This document shows, piece after piece, positions 34,880-47,410 of a stretch of DNA of 64,000 nt; positions within the stretch are counted from its first letter, which is position 1, and each line of letters opens with the position of its first letter. This DNA comes from Leptoclinus maculatus (Eukaryota > Chordata > Actinopteri > Perciformes > Stichaeidae), in assembly GCA_032191485.1 (NCBI GenBank), contig JAVDOI010000009.1:20766843-20830842 (forward strand). The letters are read 5' to 3'. Below the pieces are notes generated by a model. That model was given only the letters and a program-made list of their open reading frames with translations. It was not told the DNA's origin and ran no database searches. The position numbers and the translations under genes are program-made.

Positions 34880-37800
34880 CAAGCACCGGCATCTGAAGCT
34901 TGAGAGCCAGCTGCCATTACATACATGCATTATGTTTTTGGGAAATAAAACCTGGAAAACAAAATCACATCATCACTAAAGGAATAACACATTTGCTTTT
35001 AGTACTCTGAGGGGTTTATTAGAATAATAACAAACGTTCTCCAGACATTAATTTGGGTGCACTCATTTAGCAATTTAATAATAACTCTAACCTTTATATC
35101 ACCACAGCAGCCAAATGTACAGGTGGTCAAGATACAATATAATAGTACATTTTTATTTATGTTTTTACCTACTAAATAATAAAAATACATTACAGTATTC
35201 ATGTACTGTAATGCAGATTGTATGTATCGGGTATTTTCTGTGGCTATGTGATGAATGAAGTGATAAACAATGAGGCATAATTAGCCACTTTTGCAGACGT
35301 TTTATAGGGACAACACCATGTGATGACTCCCATTAGATACAACAAGGATTGTCCAGATTAAATACCACCCAATTTACAGTAACTCAACAGACATCAAAGG
35401 CAATTTAAATTAGAATGCAGATTGCAGAGTTGATTTGCAGTCTAATCAGCCAGTCTAAAGCATGAACAAATGTTGGTCGTTTCCCTGTGGGGATACCCAT
35501 GAGCCCCCAGCTGAGCACTGCTGTGTCATAATTTTCCCCGGAGGACAAGAATGTCACCTCTATGCCACTGAGAGGAAAGCTTTAACTGTTCTTTGTGTCT
35601 GTGTGTTGAACAGAGTCTCTGGCTGGGGTCCCGGAGACGGCACTATTTGGGGACTTTGTAGGGCGGCTAGGGAACTTTAACGCTCTAAGGACAAATCTGG
35701 AAGGGGTTGAGTAAGGCCTGCCTTATCTTAAGCCGTTTGGGTGTTGGACTTCTTTGTCATGGAGTGTCCATTGTGCATTTTCAGTAGTTCATGAGTTTTC
35801 CTTATACCACAACGTTAGGAGATCATTAATCACCTTCGTAGTTGAATCATAATTTCTGCAGCATATGTCCAGGTTAACCGGGTTACAAAGAAGCAGTGGT
35901 TACTGTGACGTTTGCTACATACTGTCAATCATATAATAAAAAACCATGTCAAACCATACTGAAAGAAATTCACACCATGTGTTAGTGATGGTTCAACCTA
36001 ATTTACCGGTTTAACCAAATATGTAACATTATTTATGTGAATCAGCATTTCTCAATAGAAGAGTTATGTAAGTGGATGTATTTCACCATCTTTAAAAAGC
36101 ACGATAAATACAATTTGTTACCCCCAAGTGCCTGAAAATGCTTAATAAAGATGGGCCAAATGCCAAATGTGTCAATGCTGATATAGAGCCAACAGTTATT
36201 TATCAATGCAAGCATTTTTATGTGCAGGTAGTTGAGTTTAAGTAGATGCTGATACCTTGAAAAGCACAAATGTGTTGAATGTATGTCAAGTATGGTGCAG
36301 ACACACTTTTTCTCGAGGATATTGGTAGAAATCCAACTAAACACGCACCTTGGGAATCCTTTAATCCTATGATATGGAAGAGAGGATTTAAGCAATAAGA
36401 GTCCTAAAAATAACACCAAAGTGCTTATATAGGGCACTGATATGATACACCATTGCCTCATAGTCATCAAAGGTGACAGGCTTCATCCTAAAGTTACTTC
36501 TGCTAGTTTTATCTCAGCACCACACATCTATCTATTAAAAGCATTAATGTCACACCAGCTGCAGAAAAATTACACTATTAACAAATTCGTTGCGGCCTCT
36601 CTCTCTGTATCTCTCGTAAGTCACCTGTATGTTGAGAAATGGTCGAGGGATAATTGTTATCCATTACATGTACCCTGGTTTCAGAGTGGCTTGGGTTGTT
36701 TTTCAAATGGATAATTGGAGTCTCCTCTTTTACTTTCAGAGTTCACTCTGAGTCACTTGCATGGGCGAACAGCTGATAAGCGACTGAAATGCCATCTCTC
36801 TAGCTGTGTGGTAATTGAGCTGCCAACAGACATCCAACGCGCTGGCGGTTACTTGCATGACAGTTTCACTCCGTATCTGCACTGGGTTTCGGACGGGGAG
36901 GTCATGTCATGCCACTCAAAAGGAGACAACTCAAAAGCCTTCAGGTCTATTGTGTGTGTAAAGACTTCACTGCTATCGCACTCCATCAGTCTTCTCACTG
37001 AGGTTGGTGACATGAGAAATGGATGTACTATGACTGAGTTCTGCTGATAGCTTAAGTGTGAGTAAAAATGTAAAGGCTGTTGTAGAGTATTTGCTAACAT
37101 ATGTCTCTTCCACCATTTGGAACATTGAGCTAATGCCAGTTTTAGACTCTTGCCAGTACAAACACATTGCTGGCATGACTAGCTGAGTAGGCTTCAAAAG
37201 TAAATAGATGTCTCTGCAGGTAAAGGGGGGTTTCTTACAATTTTAGTACTATTTGGTTTGGATAGTCTTACAACAGCAGTAAACACCACAACATGTCTTC
37301 ACCATGTATTTAGACAATGTTTTTTTAGCCTTGCATAATTTGAACCGATGCAGCTGTCTATACATAACGGCTCACACTTCATATAGAATACACATGTGAG
37401 TATATGATTGTGGGCTGTAAACTCTGTCAAAATGCTTCAGATTTCAAGGCATTACTGTGGCTGAAATGATATAGCGGCACTGACTGAGGGCTGCAGCTGC
37501 TGCGCTCTCTATGCTGCACAGGCAGTGTAGACAAGGTGTTTGTAGCAGCAGTGCTACAAACATGGAGAGATGGGTAGCTGTGCATGTAAAATGTTGTTGA
37601 CTCAAGGCCAGTTTAAACCTGTTAGTCCGGAGTGAAGGTAGATTTAACCCTCAAGCCCATAATGCCCGAAGCTGAAAAAAAACATTATATTTCTCACATA
37701 GATTTTGTAGTTTGTGAGTGACAGGAGACTCAGCTGAATATATTAACACCAAATACATTACCTTTACAAGGTGTTTACATTACAATACAAATACCTTCAA

Positions 37801-37924
37801 AAAAAGAATTACAAACGTCACTTGTATTGAAGAGAATGGAACAGTGAAATTCAATATTAACACTTTTGAGGGAAACATAGTTTGTCGAGTATTTCGGTCA
37901 CAGTTTTAAACAGCTTGAGAAATG
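34880..37924. other. No gene seen
   Basis: The longest frame, 142 codons at 36042-36470 (minus), is Leu/Ile/Cys-rich as expected of AT-rich noncoding DNA and has no motif. Confidence 0.45.
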
Positions 37925-38120
37925 TGGTTAACGTTCCAGATAAAGAAAACACTAAAAAAACTACGTAAATGCAACAAAAGTACTTGGTAATGTTTAGGCA
38001 ACAAACTACTTGGATATGATTAGTCAACAAAAGTACTTGGTTTACATGGGTCACAAACAGCAGTTTCCTGGGTGAAAGCCCTGTGTTCTTTTGACCCTTC
38101 CACCACCCTGATCTCCATAT
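37925..38120 (+). repeat. Dispersed repeat R3, copy 3
   Basis: One of the fullest copies: gtacttggtaatgtttaggcaac, a second acttgg module, then tcacaaacagcagtttcctg and ggtgaaagccctgtg (38051-38085), then a pyrimidine-rich caccaccctga tail. Confidence 0.7.
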
Positions 38121-41100
38121 GCAGACTTCTAAAACTCATTTGAAACTTATTTGTGATAAGTCTAAAGCAAACCCAATCCACAGCAAAATGTGTTTCCTGC
38201 GGAACATAATTCATAATGCATGGGAACATCATTTTAGGAGACAGGGCTGGCTTCCATGATCATATAGGTCAAAAAGTATAAACCCTGCTGCTTAGATCTT
38301 CTGTGAAAATTGCAAAGCACATATCAGCTGACATGATAGGGGCCTTAAGCTGGGTCCTGCTTCGTTACCAGACCTCAAGGACCTGTGAGGGAGAGGGTCT
38401 TTTTGTGCATGTTGTCTTTTTCTTCAATGGCTGTGTTTTACCACACAGCAGAGCTGGGGTCAGGTAGTAATCTTTCACAGAAAGAATGAGGAATGAGTGG
38501 AATAATGGGGGTCCAACAGCTAATCAATGCATCAGGGTCCCCATGCAGGTTAATCATTCTGAAAAACTCACTAATCTCAATTTCTCAAAGTTGGAGGAGC
38601 AGTGGGATACAAAGATGATAACATGGCAGTAATCGTGTCGTGTTTCTCAGAAAATAATCTGTATAAGGAAAAAATTACATTTTGGACTTTCAGAGACAAA
38701 GTTACAAAGTAAGATTATGATTTAAGTTATGGCACTAAAAACCTGCATACTTTCATCCATTTTCAGTGTTTTCATGCAAACTTTCAAGAGTTAAGGGGGT
38801 TGAGAGGCATTATGTATTTATACAAAGTGTACTCATGGACAGGAAAACGTTTGACTGATACATTCTCACCCTTTTTTAACCTTGCTTGAAATATGCCGTA
38901 GAAAAAGGATTAGATAGAACTTTAGTCATTGTAATGCATGTCCAACTCAGCAGTGCTTCTGAATACGCAGAGGTATTAAAAAGTGCTCCAGAACTGTTTA
39001 AACTAGGACTCTACAAGCATACTGAATAGCTCAGACGGGTTGTGTTTGGAAGATATATATTCAGTGGGTAAACACAGTTAAATCATAAAGCCGTGGTGGG
39101 CAATTTTTGTGAAGTAAATGAAGTTGTGATTAATTCAAGTATCCTGGTTCCTGCTCTTGTGTGATTACCAGTGGGCTATGAATCATTCACTGTACCATCC
39201 TGCGCCTCAGTCTCATCCAACTGAATTACAGGAGAGGACATTTTCTAATTAACTGTGGGTTAATTGCTCTAGCAGTTGATGCAAGAAGAAGGATGTGCAT
39301 CATGTGGAAGTACATTTTCTTTTAACTTTAAAGGGACTTCAGATCACCATCTTTGCCAGTGTAGCTAACAGTGTATAGAACACACTTTTAATAATGAAGG
39401 AAAATCTGGGTATCATTTTATATTCTCAAAACAAAAGAGTGTGGAAGAGTTGTCTGGTTTCAATTTCATCTAAACTGCATCAATCCCATCAACGAGAGAC
39501 ACATGGAGAGAGTACTTCTGGAATTTGTTGTAATTGTTATGCTGTCCGGAGACGAAGACAAGCATTTGCACGTTATGGGAATGTCGTAGAAGACACCGAC
39601 ACCGGACAGTTCAATGTTTGCTACGTTTATTTGGCATATATGTTTCCATTACGCATTTAACTCACCGACTCATTTTATACAAAGAAACAGCATAAGTGAG
39701 CAGCAACAGTTTTTTCGCAATTAAGGACATTTTAATGAAATTTTACGCACGGCTCCTTTTAACTTAAGTAAAAAGCTACTTTTATTCTTGTTCATAATCA
39801 CCTGAAATTAAGAATTGTTACCGTAGAATCCTAAATTCTATTGTAAATCAAATTGACTGTAAATGACAATATAAAAACACCCAAGCCTGTTGGAATTTTA
39901 CACTTTTTCATTTGATCATTTTCAGTTGAGAATTGTACCATGCGTCCCTTACAATGGAGCACATGGATGCAACACAGGAACATGGGTGCAACACATCTCA
40001 TTTCTATGCCACTGCAGAAGGCATTCGTTTTCATTTGAATTCCATTTGTGTGTTGAGAGAGGAAATTCACAGGCTGTTCCATATTACTTCTGATATGGAA
40101 ATATATCATTCTGTGAATGCTTCCGCTGATGAAAACAGAGATACCTCTGTGACTGTGTGTGTGTGGGCGTGCTCAGACAGAGTGAAGCTTGTATTCGACA
40201 TTACATTTTATGGCTGACGAACCTGAAAAGATTGCCGTCTATTGGAATTCCTCTGGTCTGGTAACATCGTGTAATAAAGCACAAAACCCTTTGGAGACGG
40301 ACTTCTTGTCTTTCCGGAGATTTCAATCTTGTTTCCACATCTGCGGGTCTCCTTTCCAATACCGATTCAAACATCACAGCCTCACCATGGTAAATTAAAA
40401 AGAGAAGCACGATGATTCTGTGTAGCTGTCACACTACATGAAAAAATGATGTCTCACTCTAATACCTTGTGGGCCCCGTTCACCTTATCTATGTGGCTCT
40501 GGAGATGCAGCGGAAATGCAAGAAAATCTGCTAAAAGGACTTTAATTATTGATTTAGTTTCATAGTAACAACAAGTGTGATCAGTCCGAACAGGCTTCAA
40601 ATACACTTCGACTGCTGGTCATTATCCAGCACACTGACTTGTTTTGTAGATAAAATGCTTTCATAAGTTATGAATGGTTTTGGACAGCTTTCATTATTTT
40701 GGTCATTTGGCTGCAATGGTTAAACACGTTTCTCCCTCTAGTGAGATGCCATTATCTCTGAAGAATAGAATCAAATTAGCTCATCAATAGAATTCTGAAG
40801 TGAATATTTTTTCCACATGATGCCAATGCTGTCACATCATTTCAATACATATTTTAGTTGTGGATTATATTTACATTGCCTTTCAATAAGGCGAGATTTA
40901 AAGATGAACAACAGTTCAGTGTATCATGAGTTGTGATGACTTACAGTACACTGCACAAGTGCAGCAAAGGTTACACATTGCCAGGGCCACAGATACTTTC
41001 CTCATATCGAATACATATGCATTGACATTCTTCTATTTTTCCCCCGGCACTGCAGGGAAAGATAAGGCCCTGTGGTTGCACGTTGAATACTGAATACATT

Positions 41101-41739
41101 TACAAGGGAAAATGCAATTCCACCTCTCTAACGTCAATAGTGCTGTACAATATGATAAATGTTCAAGTACAGTAGTGTAGTCAAATCAAGTATAGTTTTG
41201 AGCCTCTCAGCAGCAACACTAATGATAGCAACATACTTTGTGTGTTAAAATATACACAAAAACAAATGTTGGAACAGACATACTCTGTGTATTGTTGCTA
41301 TATCTTAATGGCTGGCCACATTCTTTTGATGTGGACTTTGCATGTTCCCCTTGTGTCTTGGGTTTTCTTTTCCTGTAGGTGTGCATGTGAGTTTGAATGG
41401 TTATCCGATTATGTGTCACATTAAGGCAAGAGACTTAATGTGATCTCCAATAGGCCCCTCCCCCTTTGTGGCCCTGAACAGGACAAGCAAATGATGATTT
41501 AGAAACAACTGAATATCTGTAATGCAATAATTACTTTTCTATTGGTTGTACTTTCACCTGCCTACAGAGTAAATCGTGGTGGAATGTTACTTTTTTATTG
41601 TAGAGTGTTTGGTTAATAACGATATTTAATAGTGAGCCGAACAGCCAATGTGATCTCATCCCTTCTTGTCATATTTTGCCCCAGATTGTAGGATGTTGAT
41701 GCAAAAGGTTAACGCCTGTTTAATATTGCAAAACAGGCG
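38121..41739. other. No gene seen
   Basis: Open frames up to 94 codons occur around 39830-40410 on both strands, overlapping each other, with no motif. No repeat shared within the window was found. Confidence 0.45.
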
Positions 41740-41870
41740 CTGTTTACGTTGTAACATGTGGTTGACGTTGTAAAACAGTTGCGGTTAGGTTCAAGCAATA
41801 AAACTATTTGGTTAGGGAAAGAAAACAACATCATGGTTTGGCTTATATCGAAATAAGTTCACTTGGTACC
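41740..41870 (+). repeat. Dispersed repeat R3, copy 4 (5' module only)
   Basis: ggttaggttcaagcaataaa and actatttggttagggaaaga match the 5' module of R3. The 3' core is absent. Confidence 0.45.
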
Positions 41871-43290
41871 CAACTTAAACATCCGGACATAACGGCATGT
41901 GTCAGTGACATAATATCACGTGACATAACATCAGTAAAAAATAATCAACTTTGGTTTTTACACCAGACACAAATGCTGAAGTGTATTAAGTGTATTAAGT
42001 AAGTATTTGACTCCCTGGGACAGAGGCCAGGATGGAACAGCACATCATGTAATAGGTTAATACCAAAGCATGCTATGTATTTATCCCTCACACATAGTTT
42101 GCTCTCCACCCCCTACCAATTTTCCTGAAACTGGTCACAAATGTGGCGATAACCTGCATTTTGCTTATGTCCGTATTGTGTTATACTTTTACAGTAATGT
42201 TGCATTCATCAACTGGTCACGTAATCCAAAAACTGACACAATGTAGTAAAAGGTTAGAAAGGCAAATCTAAAATATAACTGAATATATGAATCAATAACT
42301 TTTGGAACTTAAATTGAGCGTTAAATAAATAGAACGTTTCCTTTAACGTCCAATAAAATGGTTAAGAGCAAAAAGTGTTTTCCTTTACCACATTCACTTG
42401 ATACAATGAATTCAAACTTGAATCCTTTATGTCTAGGGCAATAATTGGTATTTAAGGCATATTTACATACTGTACATCAACACTATTGCAATTTATTATA
42501 TTCACAGATAGTTAGAAATCCCAAAGTAATGCAAAGGTAATAGTACATAATTTCTTCTACACACACACCTAACCACCTGCTGTCAAGAAGGGGGTGTGTC
42601 AAAGGCCATAACAAATCCCTCTAAAACTCATTAGGGGAGATACCATTGGGAGTCTCAATGAGGAACTGACAGGAATTGTATTAACATCAGTTCTCTTTGA
42701 CACCGAGTTACCGGAAAATAAAATTGTCTGCGAGTCTTGAGGTGTATGTGCCATCATGAGGGCTGAGTGCGCAGGATGGAGTTGATGATATCCAATTAAG
42801 TAGTAAAAAACGGTGGTGAATGTGGATGAACTGATGAAATTCTGGTGAAATATTGTAGTGATACTTTTATATTCCAGCAAAGCAGGAGATACAATAACCA
42901 GAGTTGGAGCCGTATCTGTCCAGACAGACATCCAGACAATTAAATCAGTTTCCAAACCAATTACAGATAGTGACACTGATGGAGGTGTGTGGGTGTTCAG
43001 GCTCTGGCTGCTATTGTGACTGTATACATTCGATACAAGATAACTGGCTGCTTACAGATATATGTTTGGATGTACACAGATTTTTTTCTGAATTGTATAG
43101 AATGGGTGTAGAGTTGAATTTAATGGAAGTAGATATAATAGAAGAGAAAATATAGCACATATAGTGCTGCGGCTGCTGCTGGAAAGCCACCTCGATGAGT
43201 GTTAACTTTAGCTGAGCACAAACCACCTAATATGTAATAGTACAGTTTAATTTAATGAAAACAAATTACTCAAAATACTCAAATACCGCA
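41871..43290. other. No gene seen
   Basis: A 125-codon minus frame at 42599-42976 has no identifiable domain and no splice context that I would rely on. Confidence 0.4.
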
Positions 43291-43398
43291 CTACTTTGCC
43301 TCCTGCTGTTGGTATCTTCCCTGGTTGGTAAAGTCATATTGCTCCGGGTATCCAACAACAGTAATCACGTTGGGCACTCTTCCGCTCTGAGATGACAT
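43291..43398 (-). pseudogene. MADF/Myb-SANT-like domain start from a PIF/Harbinger-like element
   Basis: From an ATG at 43396-43398 the minus frame reads MSSQSGRVPNVITVVGYPEQ then YDFTNQGRYQQQEAK and stops. The pattern V-I-x-x-V-x-x-Y-P-E-x-Y-D-x-T-N-x-x-Y-x-x-x-x-x-A-K fits the first half of the MADF domain (L-I-x-x-V-x-x-Y-P-x-L-Y-D, then Y-R-D-x-x-K-K-x-x-A-W), found in the DNA-binding protein of Harbinger-type transposons and in some host regulators. The domain is cut off by a stop before the A-W-x-x-I-A helix. Upstream on the minus strand, 43399-43515 is rich in gcgct-type strings, as in the 5' leaders of fish elements. I read it as a transposon relic; a host MADF gene exon is a less likely alternative. 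Confidence 0.55.
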
Positions 43399-43798
43399 TT
43401 TTTTCAACTCAAGGCATTCAGGGCGCTCATGCAAAAAAATGTGAGGCACATTGAACGGAAAAAACGCGAGGCACTCAGAATCGCAAAAGCAGCGCCCAAA
43501 ACACTTCACTGTCATTGAAAATGACTTTAATAATAAAAAGCCGCACAGGCTGCTTATTTGGGCCTTCCTCTGTCCCCCCAGCCATTATGCAGCTCTACAC
43601 ATAGCCAGTGCATACTCTGCCACCTTCACCTTGCTCAGATCACCAGTCCCCTATCTTGCATCACAACATTAGAAGCTTTCCCCATCAAGGAGTACCTCAC
43701 ATTGACCGCTTTCACCGGAATCATTTCCCAGCTAACTTATTTCTTTATTTCCTCTCTTTTCTTGTCTTATCTTTTATCCTCTTATGCGATTGTTCTGC

Positions 43799-43881
43799 AG
43801 TCGAATGAACCTAAATGGACCCACGATGATGTAAAGGTGGTGGTGGAAAGCAACGTGTGGGTATTTGACCGGACCAAATAG
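43799..43881 (+). other. Weak candidate terminal exon
   Basis: A strong pyrimidine tract (about 43738-43797) ends in ttgttctgcag, and the following frame reads SNEPKWTHDDVKVVVESNVW then VFDRTK and a TAG. Composition looks more like protein than the surrounding frames, but no family is recognised, no upstream exon with a matching donor was found, and the region adjoins repeats. Confidence 0.2.
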
Positions 43882-46800
43882 AGGAGCAGGTATGTGGGCT
43901 TATTGCACCAGGGTAGCATCGATATCCGCAGAATGCCAAGCATGGAAACTGCTTTTCCACTCCGGATCAGGATTCATGAGTTTATGAGTGAAGGGGGAGA
44001 AAAGGAGCGCCGCACGTAAGGGCGTAGGTTTGCATATTGTCCCTACCAATATTTGAGCAAAATTCTCAAATAACGTTTGCATTATCTTTGGAGTGGAAAG
44101 ACGCGCGCACACAGAGCTTGTTGGCCGGCACAAAGAAATGCACTACTGTTGTGGTCACCAATGCACGGACCGTGGTAATTGTTTCCTAGAAAGCCCACCG
44201 TCTCTCTGCATCTGACTGGCGTCAAACCGCTTGAATCTGACAGCTATCAATAAGACAGCTATCTGTGGTGGAGAGGTGACTGGAGAGGGCAGAGAGTGTG
44301 GCCATTGCGCTCTGTGCGCCTGACCATTCTCGACTTCTCCCAGAGAACTCAGATATGTGGGATGTGTTTTGAATGTGAAGACAGTTTTGAACATATACAG
44401 AAATCTTTGAAATACGAGCAATTAAAGTCCAGAGGTTTATCAATTAATTAAAATTAATTGATTATCATTGAGGTGCCACATGTACAGGTGCCACACGTAC
44501 ATTTCAAGAGGTTGAGGAGACAAAAAAAGGAGGAAGAATAAATCATGCCATAACATGCGTGATGACTCAGCAGAGATAACGTTAAATGAGAAAAGTTGAT
44601 CTACAAGAGAATATTTGAAAGCAATACAGAATGCTTGAGAGCCTTACTGCATTGAGTTCTATTATATTGTCATATTTTGAATTGTCACATTGCGCCTGAA
44701 TTTAGTGTTCCTTTACATAAACAAAGACTTTTCCATCATCAATTAATGCAGAAAAATTCACCGCTGACGTGAACATGGTGGTGTTGTCTTTCAGTGATGT
44801 TTCTTGGATTGGGAGGACAGTTTACTGACTAGTTATTCTCTCAGCCACAGAGCAGCAGGCATGTGTCCGTGAGTTAATTATAGTTTTAGGAATGTTTAAT
44901 GTTTCTTCTGCTGGTGTAACATTTGATGTAAAGGCTTCAGAGACAGAACACGATACTCTGCTACACAACTTAGAGAAGAGGGGATGCAGTAAAACCAAGC
45001 AACAGGTCAAATTACAAAGAATTGGACTGGGTGCCGAAATTTGAGATACTTGAGTTGACAGAGTGGGGTTATGCTGCGTTCACACCATAAGGAATCAGTG
45101 GAAATATCTGCTGCCATTGTGATTGTTACCTCTGCTGACAGTGTGGTCAGGAGCACAGAAGTAAAGACAGAAAGGGCTTGTAGTGTTGTTGGTATTTCAT
45201 CACTGAACTGGGATTACAACAACTGGCCTTTTCTTTGATATTTGACGATCACTGAGACTTTCACCTCACAGCACTGAGATGCCATGAAAAGAACTAAACT
45301 CTCTGGTGAATGTTCCTGTTCTAACACCACAGAAATGACAATATTAAACCCCCCCAATATTGTGCACACCGGTAAATTGTTGTAATTTATATTCTTTTGT
45401 AAAGTAATCGCTTCTCTTTATACACCGAATAAGTATTATTTTGGGGAACAAAGGTCTTTAACACTAAATAGTTTTAAATGGATATATATACACAATAATA
45501 TGGGTGCATTTACTAAAGCACATGCTAGATTTTTTTTTTTTTAATCTATTAATCTCATTTGCAAATCTACCAGCAAACATATCTCACGGAAGAATGCTTT
45601 AAGCCGCAGCTTGTCTCATGTTTCTGTGACATGGAGCATGGATGCGTGCCTCTGTAGATAGTCATGGACTGTAATCTACCAACTCTACCACAACCATAAT
45701 CTCTGTTTTGTAACTGCAGAACACTTTGAGCCGACCTTTATTGTAACACTTAAATTAATCTGCAACAACAACTCTGCAAAAATGTGTGACACATAAGTGA
45801 GCATGGGAATGGCCATCATAATGTCCTCAGACCTTTCTCCTTCACAATTTATTTTAATGACTAATTATTGATTATTTTTTCCTGATTTATGACTAGACCA
45901 ATTTAACACAGAGTGCTGAGCTGCATCCCAGCTTTCAGATGATGTATAGCACTCTATGTGACGTATACTATTTAGCTGCTATCTCCTCCGTAAAGATCCC
46001 CAGTCACCCCCTAAACAAGACAAGAATGGGTCTGTGTTGGTCATTACACAGTTGTCAGAAGGATTCACATTATTAGATAAAGCAGACATGTCGAGCGGTG
46101 GGTCCTCTGCCTCACAATAGAAACACAAATTTAGGAATTATAGAACTTAATGTCAACATTTACTGACAGAAAACAAAAGGCCAGAAAATGAACTGTGGGG
46201 TCCTGAATAGTCTCTCTTCTTCATCATCTTGAAATCTTTAAATGAAGTTAGGCTGAACAATGTAATCATTAAAACTCAATTTAGTGACTAGTAATTTGAT
46301 GACCATGAATATGCTTAACGACTTGTAATGACAAAATATGAATATTAATCATTATTAATCCATCGAGTGGGGATAACAAAAAAAAAACGTTATGTTCACA
46401 TTCACAGGGCTGAAATACGAACGGGACCTATACTCGTGCAATAATATATGGAGAGATGTCGGTGGCTTGCTCAAGGGCACCTCGGAACCGGCAACCCCAA
46501 AGACTGAACTACTGCCGTCCCTTTTTCCACTCTGTCAGTCCAATACTTAAAGGACATTTTGACATGAGCCTTTTCAACCTGGTTGCTGCATACTGCATAT
46601 CACCACGGCCACCGTTGTTGTCTTTAGAATAATAACAAGACAAGTGTCGGTGGGATTCAATGAAAGAAATCTGCTTCAGAGGCACAGAGTCCCATAACAC
46701 AAACATCCAAGATGTTCATATAAAGAAGTCCAAATGGTGTCCAAGTGAAAACTTGAGGACGTCTGTCTGTGTGTGTGTCCCCTCACCAACTAAAACCACT

Positions 46801-47388
46801 AAAATTCCATTTGGGTTTGCTATCAGGGTGGTCTGAACAGTCCAAATGAAGGCCTCATGTCATACCATAATTGCGCTCCGCCACCTCACCTGCATATACA
46901 CAAGTGCAGCTGCTCCACTCCACCCACGCAGGTACAAGGGAGTCCCTTTGAAGCCATGGAATGACATAACAGGCACAAGTGCAAACAACGATTACTTGTA
47001 CCAGACTCCATTAGAGGCTCTGCCAATGCATAGAGCCCCAAAGTGATTCCTTGAAAATATACCATACCATCAAATCAACAGGTTCCATAAGTCACATTGC
47101 TCTGATCTCTTTGTATGTAAAAGCTTTTTTCAAGAGCTTTGCTGAACAACAAAAAAGTGTGGCGTTGACATCCTGTCGGAACAACAAACAAATAAGACAA
47201 CAAACGAAGAAACATGGTTTGTGTGGGATTCTCTAGTGGTTTGGCTGTAACAGCTGTAGGAGCTGGCATTCTTGTTTCTCACTGGGGCATCAGCTAATGA
47301 ATCCCTCCATAATAAGGAGTTGCAGCTATTGTGTAAAGCTTCTTTAAAGCCTGCTGGAAAGACAGAGAAGGTTGGAGCCGAATCAATC
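43882..47388. other. No gene seen
   Basis: Short features only: a 15-bp imperfect duplication (gtgccaca.gtaca) at 44473-44503, and a poly-T run near 45530. No coding signal was recognised. Confidence 0.45.
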
Positions 47389-47410
47389 CACACACACACA
47401 CACACACACA
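47389..47410. repeat. (CA)11 microsatellite
   Basis: Uninterrupted CA run. Confidence 0.95.

Noticed and set aside
34641..34979. 112-codon frame with repeated GPFTFMYQSGD-like units
   Set aside because: Produced by a 28-bp minisatellite read in successive frames; not evidence of a repeat protein.
36042..36470. 142-codon minus-strand open frame, hydrophobic
   Set aside because: Leu/Ile/Cys/His-rich with no motif or splice context; typical of AT-rich noncoding DNA.
42599..42976. 125-codon minus-strand open frame
   Set aside because: No recognisable domain and no splice or promoter context that I can support.
46466..46485. cttgctcaagggcacctcgg, resembling a segment common in fish repeats
   Set aside because: Only one short match by memory and no repeat structure around it; too little to annotate.
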